Positions 36,369 through 44,780 of a stretch of DNA of 64,000 nt are shown here, piece after piece. This DNA comes from Rhodoblastus sp963727035 (lineage in GTDB: Bacteria > Pseudomonadota > Alphaproteobacteria > Rhizobiales > Beijerinckiaceae). Position numbers and translations under genes: made by a program. Every line of letters begins with the position of its first letter. Position 1 is the stretch's first letter. The DNA lies in assembly GCA_963727035.1 (NCBI GenBank), contig CAVSEY010000006.1, positions 124,001 through 188,000 of the forward strand. Direction: 5' to 3'. The notes beneath the pieces were generated by a model that ran no database searches, was not told the origin of the DNA, and was given only the letters and a program-made list of their open reading frames with translations.

Positions 36369-36581
36369 ATGATCTTCTCCCCCCAAACTGGCCAGACCGC
36401 CGTCCAGGCCCCCGTCCAGGACCCCGTCAAGGACAAGGCCGAGCGCGCTTTGGACAGCCTGCCCCCGGCAGGGCCGCACGACCGTCCCGAACTCACCAAT
36501 TACGACGCCTGCCCGGGCTGCGGCATGTTCCCGGCGCAGAAGCCAAGCAAGGGTTTTGAATCCGATCCGGGCGGCGGCTGA
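36369..36581 (+). CDS. Small hypothetical protein with CxxC motif
   Basis: This 70-residue frame begins MIFSPQTGQTAVQ at the ATG at 36369. The start carries Val/Gln/Pro repeats (VQAPVQDPVKDK), and a CPGCGM motif sits in the last third. It has no membrane segment. The CxxC could bind a metal or act in redox, but I do not recognise the family. A GGAGACGGCC stretch in front could serve as a ribosome-binding site. It lies upstream of rpmJ on the same strand. Confidence 0.5.
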   Translation: MIFSPQTGQTAVQAPVQDPVKDKAERALDSLPPAGPHDRPELTNYDACPGCGMFPAQKPSKGFESDPGGG

Positions 36582-36658
36582 TCGATGGCGAGCTTTAGGG
36601 CTTGATCGCGGCGCGCAAATTTGGCATAGGACCGGCTCCGATTTCCGGCTGAGGGAGA

Positions 36659-36682
36659 ACCCCGGCCAATTGTTTCCGGGGT
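36659..36682 (+). promoter_or_regulatory. Hairpin over the rpmJ leader
   Basis: ACCCCGG (36659-36665) can pair with CCGGGGT (36676-36682), placing the GGGG that could act as ribosome-binding site, six bases before the ATG, inside a stem. Ribosomal protein messages are often translationally autoregulated, so a switch is possible. Confidence 0.35.
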
Positions 36683-36687
36683 AAGAA

Positions 36688-36813
36688 ATGAAAGTCCGCA
36701 ACTCTCTCAAGTCCCTGCGCACACGTCACCGCGACAATCAGCTGGTCCGCCGCAAGGGCCGCGTCTACATCATCAACAAGACGCAGAAGCGCTACAAGGC
36801 CCGCCAGGGTTGA
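36688..36813 (+). CDS. rpmJ: 50S ribosomal protein L36
   Basis: This 41-residue protein of the large ribosomal subunit (MKVRNSLKSLRTRHRDNQ...NKTQKRYKARQG) is very basic. It is the zinc-free form: the four cysteines of the classic L36 are absent, as in most rhizobial L36 proteins. The gene stands alone with its own terminator at 36856. The frame is too short for ordinary gene prediction but unmistakable. Confidence 0.97.
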   Translation: MKVRNSLKSLRTRHRDNQLVRRKGRVYIINKTQKRYKARQG

Positions 36814-36855
36814 TGCGCCAAGTCTGAAATTTCGGCTCTCGACGCCAGAATTTGA

Positions 36856-36886
36856 AACCCCGGCGCCCGCGCCGGGGTTTTGTTTT
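36856..36886 (+). terminator. Intrinsic terminator of rpmJ
   Basis: AACCCCGGCG (36856-36865) pairs with CGCCGGGGTT (36870-36879) around CCCG and is followed by TTGTTTT. It overlaps the leader of the next gene, which starts at 36889. Confidence 0.9.
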
Positions 36887-36888
36887 AC

Positions 36889-37317
36889 ATGACGGACGAT
36901 CCATTCCATCTCCAGCGTTTCGTCGCCGCGCAGGACGGCGTCTATCCGATCGCGCGCGAGGAATTGCGCAGCGGACGAAAGCGCAGCCACTGGATGTGGT
37001 TCGTCTTTCCCCAGCTCAAGGGGCTCGGCTTCAGCCCCATGGCGCAGTTCTACGCCGTGTCTTCGCTCGATGAGGCCCGCGCCTTTCTCGCCCATCCCGT
37101 GCTGGGGCCGCGCCTGCGGGAATGCGTGGCGCTGGTGAATCGCGTCGACGCCAAAAGCCTCTTCGATATTTTCGGCGATCCCGACGATTTGAAATTCTGC
37201 TCGTCCATGACCCTGTTCGAGCGCGCCGCGCCCGAGGAGCCGGCCTTTTCGCGCGCGCTCGACAAATTTTGCCAGGGCGTCCGCGATCCGTTGACGCTGG
37301 AGAAGCTCACGGGTTGA
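36889..37317 (+). CDS. DUF1810 family protein
   Basis: This is a 142-residue cytoplasmic protein of the DUF1810 family. The diagnostic parts are DPFHLQRFVAAQ at the start, RSHWMWFVFPQLKGLG, then PRLRECVALVN and FGDPDDLKFCSSMTLF. The ATG at 36889 is used; an upstream TTG at 36880 would lie inside the rpmJ terminator. The gene is intact. Function is not established for the family. Confidence 0.88.
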   Translation: MTDDPFHLQRFVAAQDGVYPIAREELRSGRKRSHWMWFVFPQLKGLGFSPMAQFYAVSSLDEARAFLAHPVLGPRLRECVALVNRVDAKSLFDIFGDPDDLKFCSSMTLFERAAPEEPAFSRALDKFCQGVRDPLTLEKLTG

Positions 37318-37359
37318 GCCGCCATTGGCGGCGGCGCGAAAAAAGGCTTTAATCGCCTC

Positions 37360-37947
37360 ATGTCGGCGCGCCTTTTCTTTCTGTTGTCTCTCGTGGCGGC
37401 GCTCGCCCCCGCGCCGTCCTGCCGCGCCGCCGGCGCCGGCCACCCGCCGGAGGCGGTTCAGACGCGCCAAAAAGTCCTTGACCAAATGTTCAAGGAACTT
37501 GGCGAGGCGCCCGACGCCAATGCGGCCGCGCCCATTCGCGCCACCATCGAGAAATTATGGAGCCGGTCGGGCTCGCCGACCGGCGATCTGCTGATGGCGC
37601 GCGCCGAAAGCCTGCTCAAGGCCGATATGGCGGCGCAAGCTGGGGCTTTGCTCGACGAGATCGTCAAACTCTACCCGGACTGGACGCGCGCCTGGCGGAT
37701 GCGGGCGCAATCGGCCTTGATTCAGGGCGACAGCGAGGGCGCCATGCTCGATCTCGATCACGCCTTGAGCATCGACCCGCGCAATTTCGAGGTGATGACC
37801 GACCTCGCCCATCTGATGCGCGCCGCGGGGCGCGACGCGCCGGCGCTGGAGCTGCTGCGTCGCGCGCTCAATTTCGACCCCCGCAACGAGGATGTGCGGC
37901 GCGAGACCGAAGACCTTCAGCGCCAGATCGAAGGGCGGAGGATCTGA
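37360..37947 (+). CDS. Exported tetratricopeptide-repeat protein
   Basis: A signal peptide (LFFLLSLVAALAPAPSCRAAGA) is followed by about three TPR-like units. One repeat is LMARAESLLKADMAAQAGALLDEIVKLYPDW. Another is AQSALIQGDSEGAMLDLDHALSIDPRN and the last is LAHLMRAAGRDAPALELLRRALNFDPRN. TPRs form protein-binding superhelices, so this is likely a periplasmic assembly partner. The Cys in the signal region lies too far from a typical lipobox to be sure. Length 195 residues; intact. It starts 42 bases after the DUF1810 gene. Confidence 0.8.
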   Translation: MSARLFFLLSLVAALAPAPSCRAAGAGHPPEAVQTRQKVLDQMFKELGEAPDANAAAPIRATIEKLWSRSGSPTGDLLMARAESLLKADMAAQAGALLDEIVKLYPDWTRAWRMRAQSALIQGDSEGAMLDLDHALSIDPRNFEVMTDLAHLMRAAGRDAPALELLRRALNFDPRNEDVRRETEDLQRQIEGRRI

Positions 37948-38003
37948 CGCGGAGCGCAGGGTCGCCGGGATTTCGACGAGAATGACGTTGGTCGGCGAAA
38001 AAC

Positions 38004-38528
38004 TCAGGCGCGCGCTTTGGCCGTCCCGCGCCGCACCGGCCCGACGCGCGCTTCGACCGCGCGCTTGAGTTCTGGCCGCAGTCCAACAGCAAAAAGCATT
38101 TCGCACAGGACGAAAAGCGGCCCGATCGCCAGGCCGATCAGATCGTCGGCAAAGGCTGGTTTGCGGCCTTCCCAGGCATGGCCGATGAATTGGACGATCC
38201 AGCCGACCAGGAAAGCGCCGAAGCCCGCTGACAGCCATTCGCCCGTCGGCAGCCTTGCAACCCAACCGCCAAGGATCACCGCCAGCAGGAGCAGAAAAGC
38301 CATGACGGAGCCGAGGCCCATATCGAGCTTCAGATAATAGGCCGCCGCAACGGCCGCGACCAGCAGTGCCGGGGTGAGGGAAACGCCCCCGGCAAGCAAC
38401 GCCGGCCGTCCCAACAAGGCCGCCACGGCCACGACGATCAGCGGAATGCCGACGAAATGCGTGGCGATATTGCGCCGGTCGCGGTGATAGGCCGCATATT
38501 GCGACAGAACATCCACGAGCGATCTCAT
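38004..38528 (-). CDS. Mpo1-like (DUF962) membrane protein
   Basis: This 174-residue polytopic inner-membrane protein resembles the yeast Mpo1/YGL010w family, whose founder is an iron-dependent dioxygenase in 2-hydroxy fatty-acid oxidation. Conserved histidines occur in AAYHRDRRNIATHFVGIP near the start and FIGHAWEGRKPAF later, with four or so hydrophobic helices between and after. A bacterial substrate has not been fixed by the sequence. The gene is intact and convergent with the TPR gene. Confidence 0.85.
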   Translation of the reverse strand: MRSLVDVLSQYAAYHRDRRNIATHFVGIPLIVVAVAALLGRPALLAGGVSLTPALLVAAVAAAYYLKLDMGLGSVMAFLLLLAVILGGWVARLPTGEWLSAGFGAFLVGWIVQFIGHAWEGRKPAFADDLIGLAIGPLFVLCEMLFAVGLRPELKRAVEARVGPVRRGTAKARA

Positions 38529-38821
38529 GCGCGCCTCCTGCAGAAAGGCCGGACGGCGATTTCCGGCGCTTCGTCAACAATTGGCGCTCGCGACCGGTTC
38601 CTTCAAGCCGAAAGGACATTTCGCGGACCGGCCACGTTTTCTGCGCATCGCCTGTCCGCGCGCTCCGCCCTGGCGATCGGCGCGGCGCCATATCGCGGCA
38701 AGGCTGCGTCTGCGCTCCCGCAATTGACCCGCCAAAGAATCAAACCAAATATCGCCTCGCGCGTTATCGCCAAGAACCCGAGTCGATCCGAAAAACTCAA
38801 AGACGCGGGGGGAGGAAGCCG

Positions 38822-39118
38822 ATGTGTCATTTTTTCGCCAACCAGCATCCCGACAGCTACGCCTTCGAGACGCGGTCGATCCGGCTCAACGGCCAATCGA
38901 CCAGCATCAGGCTGGAAAAGGTTTTCTGGCGGATCCTCGAACAGATCGCCAGCCGGCAGGGGATGAGCGTGCCGCGCTTCATTTCCACGCTCCATGGCGA
39001 AGTGCTCAATCTGTGGGGCGAGGTCGCCAATTTCACCTCGCATCTGCGCTGCATTTGCCTCGTCGCGCTCGAAACCGGACCCGCGGCGGCGGAAGTCGAC
39101 AATCGGCGGGTGGCCTGA
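38822..39118 (+). CDS. Ribbon-helix-helix domain protein
   Basis: This 98-residue protein has the RHH_4-type pattern: a strand and two helices in TRSIRLNGQSTSIRLEKVFWRILEQIASRQG, then SVPRFISTLHGEVL. Proteins of this group are small DNA-binding regulators, usually dimeric, and are common in alphaproteobacteria. The first ATG at 38822 follows GGGGGGAGGAAG. Its target is unknown. Confidence 0.8.
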   Translation: MCHFFANQHPDSYAFETRSIRLNGQSTSIRLEKVFWRILEQIASRQGMSVPRFISTLHGEVLNLWGEVANFTSHLRCICLVALETGPAAAEVDNRRVA

Positions 39119-39234
39119 CAAATTTTTGACAGTTCGTAACAGCCGGATACCACCCGCGCGCTTTCAGCCTCGCTAATCTGTCCTTCGCGTTGATTGCCGC
39201 CACGGGGCGGCGTTGCCGACGGGAATGGAGCAAG

Positions 39235-39630
39235 ATGGCGAAGGCGATACATACGATGATCCGCGTTCTCGACGAACAGCGGGCGGTGGACTTTTACGAC
39301 AAGGCGTTCGGGCTGAAACCTTCCAGCCGCCTCGATTTTCCGACCTTCACCCTGACCTATCTGCGCAATCCGGAAGCGGATTTCGAAATCGAACTGACGG
39401 TCAACAAGGATCGTTCGGAGCCCTATTCGCACGGCGAGGGCTACGGCCACATCGCCTTCGTGGTGGACGATCTCGCGGCCGAACACGCACGCTTCCAGAA
39501 GCTCGGACTCAATCCGCTCGACATCAAGGAATTCAAGCCGGACGGCAATCTGATCGCCCGGTTTTTCTTCGTGCAGGACCCGGACGGCTACAAGATCGAA
39601 GTCCTGGAGCGGCACGGCCATTACCAGTGA
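39235..39630 (+). CDS. VOC (glyoxalase I-like) family metalloenzyme
   Basis: The 131-residue protein has the vicinal-oxygen-chelate fold and resembles lactoylglutathione lyase. The visible pieces are HTMIRVLDEQRAVDFYDKAFG, with a metal-ligand His, IELTVNKD, then GYGHIAFVVDDL with another His and the C-terminal FFVQDPDGYKIEVLE with the catalytic Glu. The ATG at 39235 begins the domain; 15 earlier codons match nothing. It could detoxify methylglyoxal, but other VOC substrates are possible. Confidence 0.85.
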   Translation: MAKAIHTMIRVLDEQRAVDFYDKAFGLKPSSRLDFPTFTLTYLRNPEADFEIELTVNKDRSEPYSHGEGYGHIAFVVDDLAAEHARFQKLGLNPLDIKEFKPDGNLIARFFFVQDPDGYKIEVLERHGHYQ

Positions 39631-39717
39631 ATTTGCGGGCGGCGGCGCCCGCAATGTCGAGAAGCCCGCCAAAGGGCCGCGACGAAACGACCGAAGGACC
39701 GGAATGGAGGAAGCAAC

Positions 39718-40269
39718 ATGCTCGAACGTCACGGCGCGCGCGGCGCGCCTCATTCGCCCAGCCGACGGCTGTTCCTGCGGCGGTCATCGGAAATGGCCTT
39801 CGCGGCGGCGGTCGTCATCGGCTCGGGCGGAGCGCTGATCAACGCCACTGAAGCCTGGGGCCTCGAAGTCAAGGGACTCAAGCCCGAGACCATGAAGACC
39901 CTGATCCTGATGTCGCGCGACATCTATCCGCACGACCGTATCCCGGACCGCAATTACGCCATCGCGGCCAAGCCCTTCGACGAAAAGGCGGCGGCCGATC
40001 CCAAACAGAAGGACATGTTCGAGAGCGGCGTCGCGCAACTGGACGCGCTCGCCGGCCCCGGCGGCTATGTCGGGCTCGGCTGGGAGGCGGATCGCGTCGC
40101 GCTTCTGCACAAGATCGCCGACACGCCGATGTTCGAGGCGGTGCGCTCGAGCCTTGTGGTAGCTCTCTACAACCAGAAGGAGATCTGGCCGATCTTCGGC
40201 TACGAGGGCGAGTTTTTTTCCAAGGGCGGCTACATCCATCGCGGCTTCGACGACCTCGACTGGCTGTGA
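39718..40269 (+). CDS. Tat-secreted small subunit of a GMC dehydrogenase (gluconate 2-dehydrogenase subunit 3-like)
   Basis: A twin-arginine signal (SRRLFLRRSSEMAFAAAVV) directs the folded protein to the periplasm. The mature part (LILMSRDIYPHDRIPDRNYA...) resembles the small subunit that escorts FAD-containing sugar or alcohol dehydrogenases, for example gluconate 2-dehydrogenase subunit 3. The GMC flavoprotein gene follows 27 bases later and lacks its own signal, so it probably rides through Tat with this subunit. Length 183 residues; intact. Confidence 0.85.
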   Translation: MLERHGARGAPHSPSRRLFLRRSSEMAFAAAVVIGSGGALINATEAWGLEVKGLKPETMKTLILMSRDIYPHDRIPDRNYAIAAKPFDEKAAADPKQKDMFESGVAQLDALAGPGGYVGLGWEADRVALLHKIADTPMFEAVRSSLVVALYNQKEIWPIFGYEGEFFSKGGYIHRGFDDLDWL

Positions 40270-40296
40270 ACGAGAGCAAGGATCGGGGACAGGAAC

Positions 40297-41868
40297 ATGA
40301 CTGCGAAATTCGACCTCAACGACGACAATGTGGTCGTCATCATCGGTTCGGGCGCCGGCGGCGGCACTCTGGGCAACGAACTGGCGCAAAAAGGCGTCAA
40401 TGTCGTCGTTCTCGAAGCGGGGAAGCGCTACGAGGTTTCCGACTTCATCAATGACGAATGGGCAAGCTTCGCCCAGCTCGCATGGACGGACGCCCGCACG
40501 ACCTCGGGCACATGGCGGGTGGCGAAGAATTTCCCCAACCTGCCGGCCTGGATCGTCAAGGCGGTGGGCGGAACCACCACCCATTGGGCGGGCGCCTCGT
40601 TGCGCCTCCAGCCCCATGAATTCAAGGCCCTGACGACATACGGCAAGGTCGCCGGCGCCAATCTGCTCGACTGGCCGATCACGCTCGAAGAACTGGAGCC
40701 CTATTACGCCCGCGCCGAGGACAGGATGGGCGTGACCCGCACCAACGGCCTGCCCGGGCTGCCCGGCAACAATAATTTCAAGGTGTTCCACGCCGGCGCC
40801 GAGAAGATCGGCTACAAGGACTGCGACACCGGCCATATGGCGATCAATTCGGTCGAGAGGGACGACCGCACCTCCTGTCACCAGACCGGCTTCTGCTTCC
40901 AGGGCTGCAAATGGGGCGCGAAATGGTCGACGCTCTACACGGAAATCCCCAAAGGCGAAGCGACCGGCAAGATGGAGGTGCGGCCCGAGTCGCGCGCGCT
41001 GCGCATCGAGCATGACGCTAACGGCAAGGCGGCCGCCGTCGTCTATGTCGACAAGGACGGCAAACAGCAGCGCCAGAAGGCGCGGATTGTCTGCGTCGCC
41101 TGCAATTCCATCGAAAGCCCACGGCTCCTGCTCAATTCCGCTTCGTCGAAATTCCCGGACGGCCTCGCCAATTCCTCCGGCCAGGTCGGGCGCAATTACA
41201 TGCGTCACACCACCGGTTCGGTTTATGCGGTGTTCGAGAAGCCGGTGCACATGTACCGCGGCACCACCATGGCGGGCGTCATTCGCGACGAGTCGCGCCA
41301 CGATCCGAGCCGCGGCTTTGTCGGCGGCTACGAGTTCGAGACGCTGTCGCTCGGCATCCCCTTCATGGCGGCCTTCCTCGATCCGGGCGCCTGGGGACGC
41401 TCCTTCACCAGCGCCATGGACGATTATCCCAACATGGCCGGCCTGTGGATCGTCGGCGAAGACATGCCGCAGGAAAACAACCGGATCACGCTCAGCCCGA
41501 CGGTCAAGGACGCTTTCGGCGTGCCGGTCGCCGACGTCCATTTCGACGACCACCCGAACGACGTCGCCATGCGCAACCACGCCTATGCTCAGGGCCAGAA
41601 GCTTTATGACGCCGTGGGCGCGATCCGGACCTTGCCGACGCCGCCCTACCCCTCGACGCATAATCTCGGCACCAACCGGATGAGCGAAAAACCGGGCGAC
41701 GGCGTGGTCAACAAATGGGGCCAGACTCACGACATCAAGAATCTGTTCGTGTCCGACGGCAGCCAGTTCACCACCGGCGGCGCGGAAAACCCGACCTTGA
41801 CCATCGTGAGCTTGGCGATCCGTCAGGCGGAATATATCGCCTCGCAGATGAAGGCGCGCGCGATCTGA
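40297..41868 (+). CDS. GMC-family FAD oxidoreductase, large dehydrogenase subunit
   Basis: This 523-residue flavoprotein oxidises an alcohol or sugar, probably in the periplasm. The FAD-binding GxGxxG (VVIIGSGAGGGTLGNELAQKG) is at residues 12-31. The GMC C-terminal active-site region includes GTNRMSEKPGDGVVN and FTTGGAENPTLTI. A Cys-x5-Cys-x3-Cys cluster (Cys194, Cys200, Cys204; SCHQTGFCFQGC) could hold an iron-sulphur centre, as in FAD-linked glucose and fructose dehydrogenases. The usual multihaem cytochrome c subunit is not adjacent. The substrate is not deducible. Confidence 0.88.
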   Translation: MTAKFDLNDDNVVVIIGSGAGGGTLGNELAQKGVNVVVLEAGKRYEVSDFINDEWASFAQLAWTDARTTSGTWRVAKNFPNLPAWIVKAVGGTTTHWAGASLRLQPHEFKALTTYGKVAGANLLDWPITLEELEPYYARAEDRMGVTRTNGLPGLPGNNNFKVFHAGAEKIGYKDCDTGHMAINSVERDDRTSCHQTGFCFQGCKWGAKWSTLYTEIPKGEATGKMEVRPESRALRIEHDANGKAAAVVYVDKDGKQQRQKARIVCVACNSIESPRLLLNSASSKFPDGLANSSGQVGRNYMRHTTGSVYAVFEKPVHMYRGTTMAGVIRDESRHDPSRGFVGGYEFETLSLGIPFMAAFLDPGAWGRSFTSAMDDYPNMAGLWIVGEDMPQENNRITLSPTVKDAFGVPVADVHFDDHPNDVAMRNHAYAQGQKLYDAVGAIRTLPTPPYPSTHNLGTNRMSEKPGDGVVNKWGQTHDIKNLFVSDGSQFTTGGAENPTLTIVSLAIRQAEYIASQMKARAI

Positions 41869-41916
41869 TTTTTTTTGGCGCGGCGGAGACCCTCGGTCGC
41901 GCCTAAAAATATCGCC

Positions 41917-43269
41917 TCAGACCGCGACGCTGTGGCGGGCGGCGCGGGCGGCCAGATAGGCGTCGAAGGCCGAGGCGACCAGACGCATGAACGGGCGTCC
42001 CGCCTCGGTGATCGCGACGCGCCGCCCCTCCTGGGTTGCAACGCCCTCCCCGGACAGTTGCGCCAATTGTTGCTGCGCCCCGTCGAGCGCGGCGGCGTCG
42101 CCGAGCATATTTTGGGCGATTTCGCCGTAATCGACCGAAAAATCGCACATCAGCCGCTCGATCACCGCCGCGCGGGCGAGATCGTCGCGGGTGAAGGCGA
42201 CGCCTTTGACGATGGCGAAGCGATCCGATTCGATCGCCCGGCGCCAGGACCCGACATCATGGGCGTTCTGGACATAGCCCTGCGGCAGGCGGCCGATGGA
42301 GGAGGCGCCGAAGGGCAGAAGCGCATCGGCCTGATCGACCGTATAGCCCTGGAAATTGCGGCGCAGCTTGCCTGCGCGCTGGGCGACGGCCATCGGGTCG
42401 TCGGGAAGCGCGAAATGGTCGAGGCCGATCGCGTCATAGCCCTGGTCGATCAGCGTCTGGCGCGCCGTCGCCGCCTGGCGCAGGCGCTCCGCCGCGCCCG
42501 GCAAGGCCGCGGCGTCGATCAGTTGCTGCCTTTTGGCGAACCAGGGCGCATGGGCATAGCCGAAAATGGCGAGCCGATTTGGCGCGAGCGAGGCCGCAAG
42601 CTCGGCGGTGCGCACGACATCCGCTTCGCTCTGATTGGGCAGGCCATACATCAGGTCGAGATTGATGGCGCGAAAGCCGGCGACGCGCAGGAAATTCACC
42701 GCGCGCTCGACCACTTCGAAAGGCTGGACGCGGCCGATGGCCTTCTGGACATGCGCGTTGAAATCCTGCACGCCCAGGCTCACGCGATTGCAGCCCGCCG
42801 CGACGAGCGCGCGGGCGAGACCGCCGTCGACATGGCGCGGGTCAAGCTCGATCGAGATTTCGGCGTCGGGCTCGAAATCGAAATGGCCGCGCAGAGAATC
42901 GGTCAGAGCGCGCAGCCGCGCGCCCCCGAGCAGCCCCGGGGTACCGCCGCCCCAATGGACGTGAATGACTTTTTTCGCCGGCGAGCCTTTGCCGACGAGG
43001 TCGATTTCGCGTGAAAGAGTCTCGGCGTAGGCGTCGAGCGGCTCATTGCGCTTGGTCGCGCGGGTGTGGCAGCCGCAATAGGTGCAAATCTCGCGGCAGT
43101 ATGGAACATGGAGATAGAGCGACAGCCGCGTCTCGGCCGGCAGGCCGGCAAGCCAGGCGGCATATTGCTGCGGCCCGACGGCGTCGGAAAAATGGGGCGC
43201 GGTCGGGTAACTGGTGTAGCGCGGAACCGCCTTTTCGGCGAGAACCAGATGTGACGAAAGAGCGCTCAT
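41917..43269 (-). CDS. hemN: Oxygen-independent coproporphyrinogen III dehydrogenase
   Basis: This radical-SAM enzyme makes protoporphyrinogen IX without oxygen. The SAM [4Fe-4S] motif is C-x3-C-x2-C: HVPYCREICTYCGCHT. Supporting segments are VHWGGGTPGLL and SLGVQDFNAHVQKAI. The C-terminal HemN domain is complete. The ATG at 43269 gives 450 residues; the longer open frame to 43317 lies in the promoter region and overlaps an FNR/FixK-type box at 43304-43317. Such control fits a gene needed when oxygen is low. The divergent neighbour is hemH. Confidence 0.95.
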   Translation of the reverse strand: MSALSSHLVLAEKAVPRYTSYPTAPHFSDAVGPQQYAAWLAGLPAETRLSLYLHVPYCREICTYCGCHTRATKRNEPLDAYAETLSREIDLVGKGSPAKKVIHVHWGGGTPGLLGGARLRALTDSLRGHFDFEPDAEISIELDPRHVDGGLARALVAAGCNRVSLGVQDFNAHVQKAIGRVQPFEVVERAVNFLRVAGFRAINLDLMYGLPNQSEADVVRTAELAASLAPNRLAIFGYAHAPWFAKRQQLIDAAALPGAAERLRQAATARQTLIDQGYDAIGLDHFALPDDPMAVAQRAGKLRRNFQGYTVDQADALLPFGASSIGRLPQGYVQNAHDVGSWRRAIESDRFAIVKGVAFTRDDLARAAVIERLMCDFSVDYGEIAQNMLGDAAALDGAQQQLAQLSGEGVATQEGRRVAITEAGRPFMRLVASAFDAYLAARAARHSVAV

Positions 43270-43303
43270 GTTGGCCTTCTGACACGTATAAGAACAGGCT
43301 ACT

Positions 43304-43317
43304 TTGACGCCGATCAA
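43304..43317. promoter_or_regulatory. FNR/FixK-type binding site between hemN and hemH
   Basis: TTGAC-GCCG-ATCAA differs from the TTGAT-N4-ATCAA consensus at one position. It lies 35 bases before the hemN start and 14 before the hemH ATG, so either promoter could be affected. FixK/FNR proteins are the usual low-oxygen activators in this group. Confidence 0.6.
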
Positions 43318-43331
43318 GTTACGAGGTTTCG

Positions 43332-44369
43332 ATGTCTTTCGCGCCTTCCCATCATCCGCCGGTCGCCCATGGCAAGATCGGCGTGCTGCTCGTCAATCTC
43401 GGCACGCCGGAGGGGACGAGCTATTGGCCGATGCGCCGCTATCTTGCCGAATTTCTGTCCGACCGGCGGGTGATCGAGGCGCCGCGCGTCTTTTGGCTGC
43501 CCTTGCTGCATCTGGTCATCCTGATGACTCGCCCGGCGCGAAAAGGCAAGGATTATGCGGCGATCTGGAACAAGGAGCGCGACGAGGGGCCGCTGAAAAC
43601 CGTGACGCGGGCGCAGGCCGAAAAGCTCGCGCAAAACATCGCCTCGGGCGCCTTTGGGCCGGGCGGGGAAAAAATCGTGGTGGACTGGGCCATGCGCTAT
43701 GGCGCGCCCTCCATGGCCTCGCGCATCGCCGCGCTCCAGGCCCAGGGCTGCGACCGGCTGCTCGTCGTCCCGCTCTATCCGCAATATTGCGCGGCGACCA
43801 GCGCCACCGTCGCCGATTGCGCCTTCGACATTTTAAAGGCGATGCGCTGGCAGCCGGCTTTGCGCATCGCGGCGCCCTTTTACGATCGCCCGGCCTATAT
43901 CAAGGCGCTCGCGGTCGCGCTGCAAAAAGGGCTTCAGGGCCTCGACTTCACGCCCGAAACGATCGTCGTGTCCTGGCACGGGATTCCGCAGGATTATTTC
44001 GACAAGGGCGATCCCTATTATTGCCATTGCGCCAAGACCACGCGGCTGCTCGGCGAAGCGACAGGCCTGAGCGAAAAACTGGTCATGACGTTTCAGTCGC
44101 GCCTCGGGCCGAAGGAATGGCTCAAGCCCTATACGATCGACACGATCAGGGAGCTGCCCGCCAAGGGCGTGAAGAAAATCGCCGTGATCGCGCCGGGCTT
44201 TTTGGCCGATTGTCTGGAAACGCTGGAAGAACTGGGCGTCGAGAACCGCCGCGCCTTTGTTGAGGCCGGCGGCGAGGATTTCGCGCTGCTTCCCTGTCTC
44301 AACGATAGCCCAGGCGGGATCGACACGATTGCCGATGTGGCGCGCACGGAGATTGCGGGATGGATATGA
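43332..44369 (+). CDS. hemH: Ferrochelatase
   Basis: Ferrochelatase inserts ferrous iron into protoporphyrin IX, the final step of haem synthesis. Family parts: LLVNLGTPEGTSYWPMRRYL near the start, LLVVPLYPQYCAATSATV, the catalytic His in VVSWHGIPQDY, and the conserved Glu-rich YTIDTIRELPAKGVKKIAV. The C-terminal EAGGEDFALLPCLND completes the fold. The length of 345 residues is usual. The frame is intact and overlaps the following cutA gene. Confidence 0.95.
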   Translation: MSFAPSHHPPVAHGKIGVLLVNLGTPEGTSYWPMRRYLAEFLSDRRVIEAPRVFWLPLLHLVILMTRPARKGKDYAAIWNKERDEGPLKTVTRAQAEKLAQNIASGAFGPGGEKIVVDWAMRYGAPSMASRIAALQAQGCDRLLVVPLYPQYCAATSATVADCAFDILKAMRWQPALRIAAPFYDRPAYIKALAVALQKGLQGLDFTPETIVVSWHGIPQDYFDKGDPYYCHCAKTTRLLGEATGLSEKLVMTFQSRLGPKEWLKPYTIDTIRELPAKGVKKIAVIAPGFLADCLETLEELGVENRRAFVEAGGEDFALLPCLNDSPGGIDTIADVARTEIAGWI

Positions 44370-44692
44370 GCGCCTTTTGCCTGGTGCAGACGACGATCGA
44401 CGACGAGAAACGCGCCGAGGAGATCGCCGAGGCCTTGGTCGCGAAAAAACTCGCCGCCTGCGTCCAGATCGCGCGTGTGGCGAGCCATTATGTCTGGAAG
44501 GGCGCGCCGGCCCGGGAGACGGAATTTTTGCTGTCCGCCAAGGCGCAGTTGGCGGATTTCGCGGTTTTGGCCGCCGCGATCAAGTCCATGCACAGCTACG
44601 AGACGCCAGAAATTATTGCGCTGCCGATTCTGGCCGGCGACGCGGCTTATTTGGACTGGGCGCTGCAGGCGACGGAGCGGGGGGAAAGCTGA
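44366..44692 (+). CDS. cutA: Divalent-cation tolerance protein CutA
   Basis: CutA is a small trimeric cytoplasmic protein linked to copper and other metal tolerance; its mechanism is unsettled. The motif AACVQIARVASHYVWKG and SMHSYETPEIIALPI are diagnostic. The ATG at 44366 overlaps the hemH stop as ATGA; an ATG two codons earlier is possible. About 108 residues; intact. Confidence 0.92.
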   Translation: MSAFCLVQTTIDDEKRAEEIAEALVAKKLAACVQIARVASHYVWKGAPARETEFLLSAKAQLADFAVLAAAIKSMHSYETPEIIALPILAGDAAYLDWALQATERGES

Positions 44693-44780
44693 AAGTAGGG
44701 GAATTTGTTTGGAGCGCTCTTCCGCGTTCGGCTCGAGCGGTCCTTTAAATAATTCTACGAGAAGCGTGAACGACACTATG

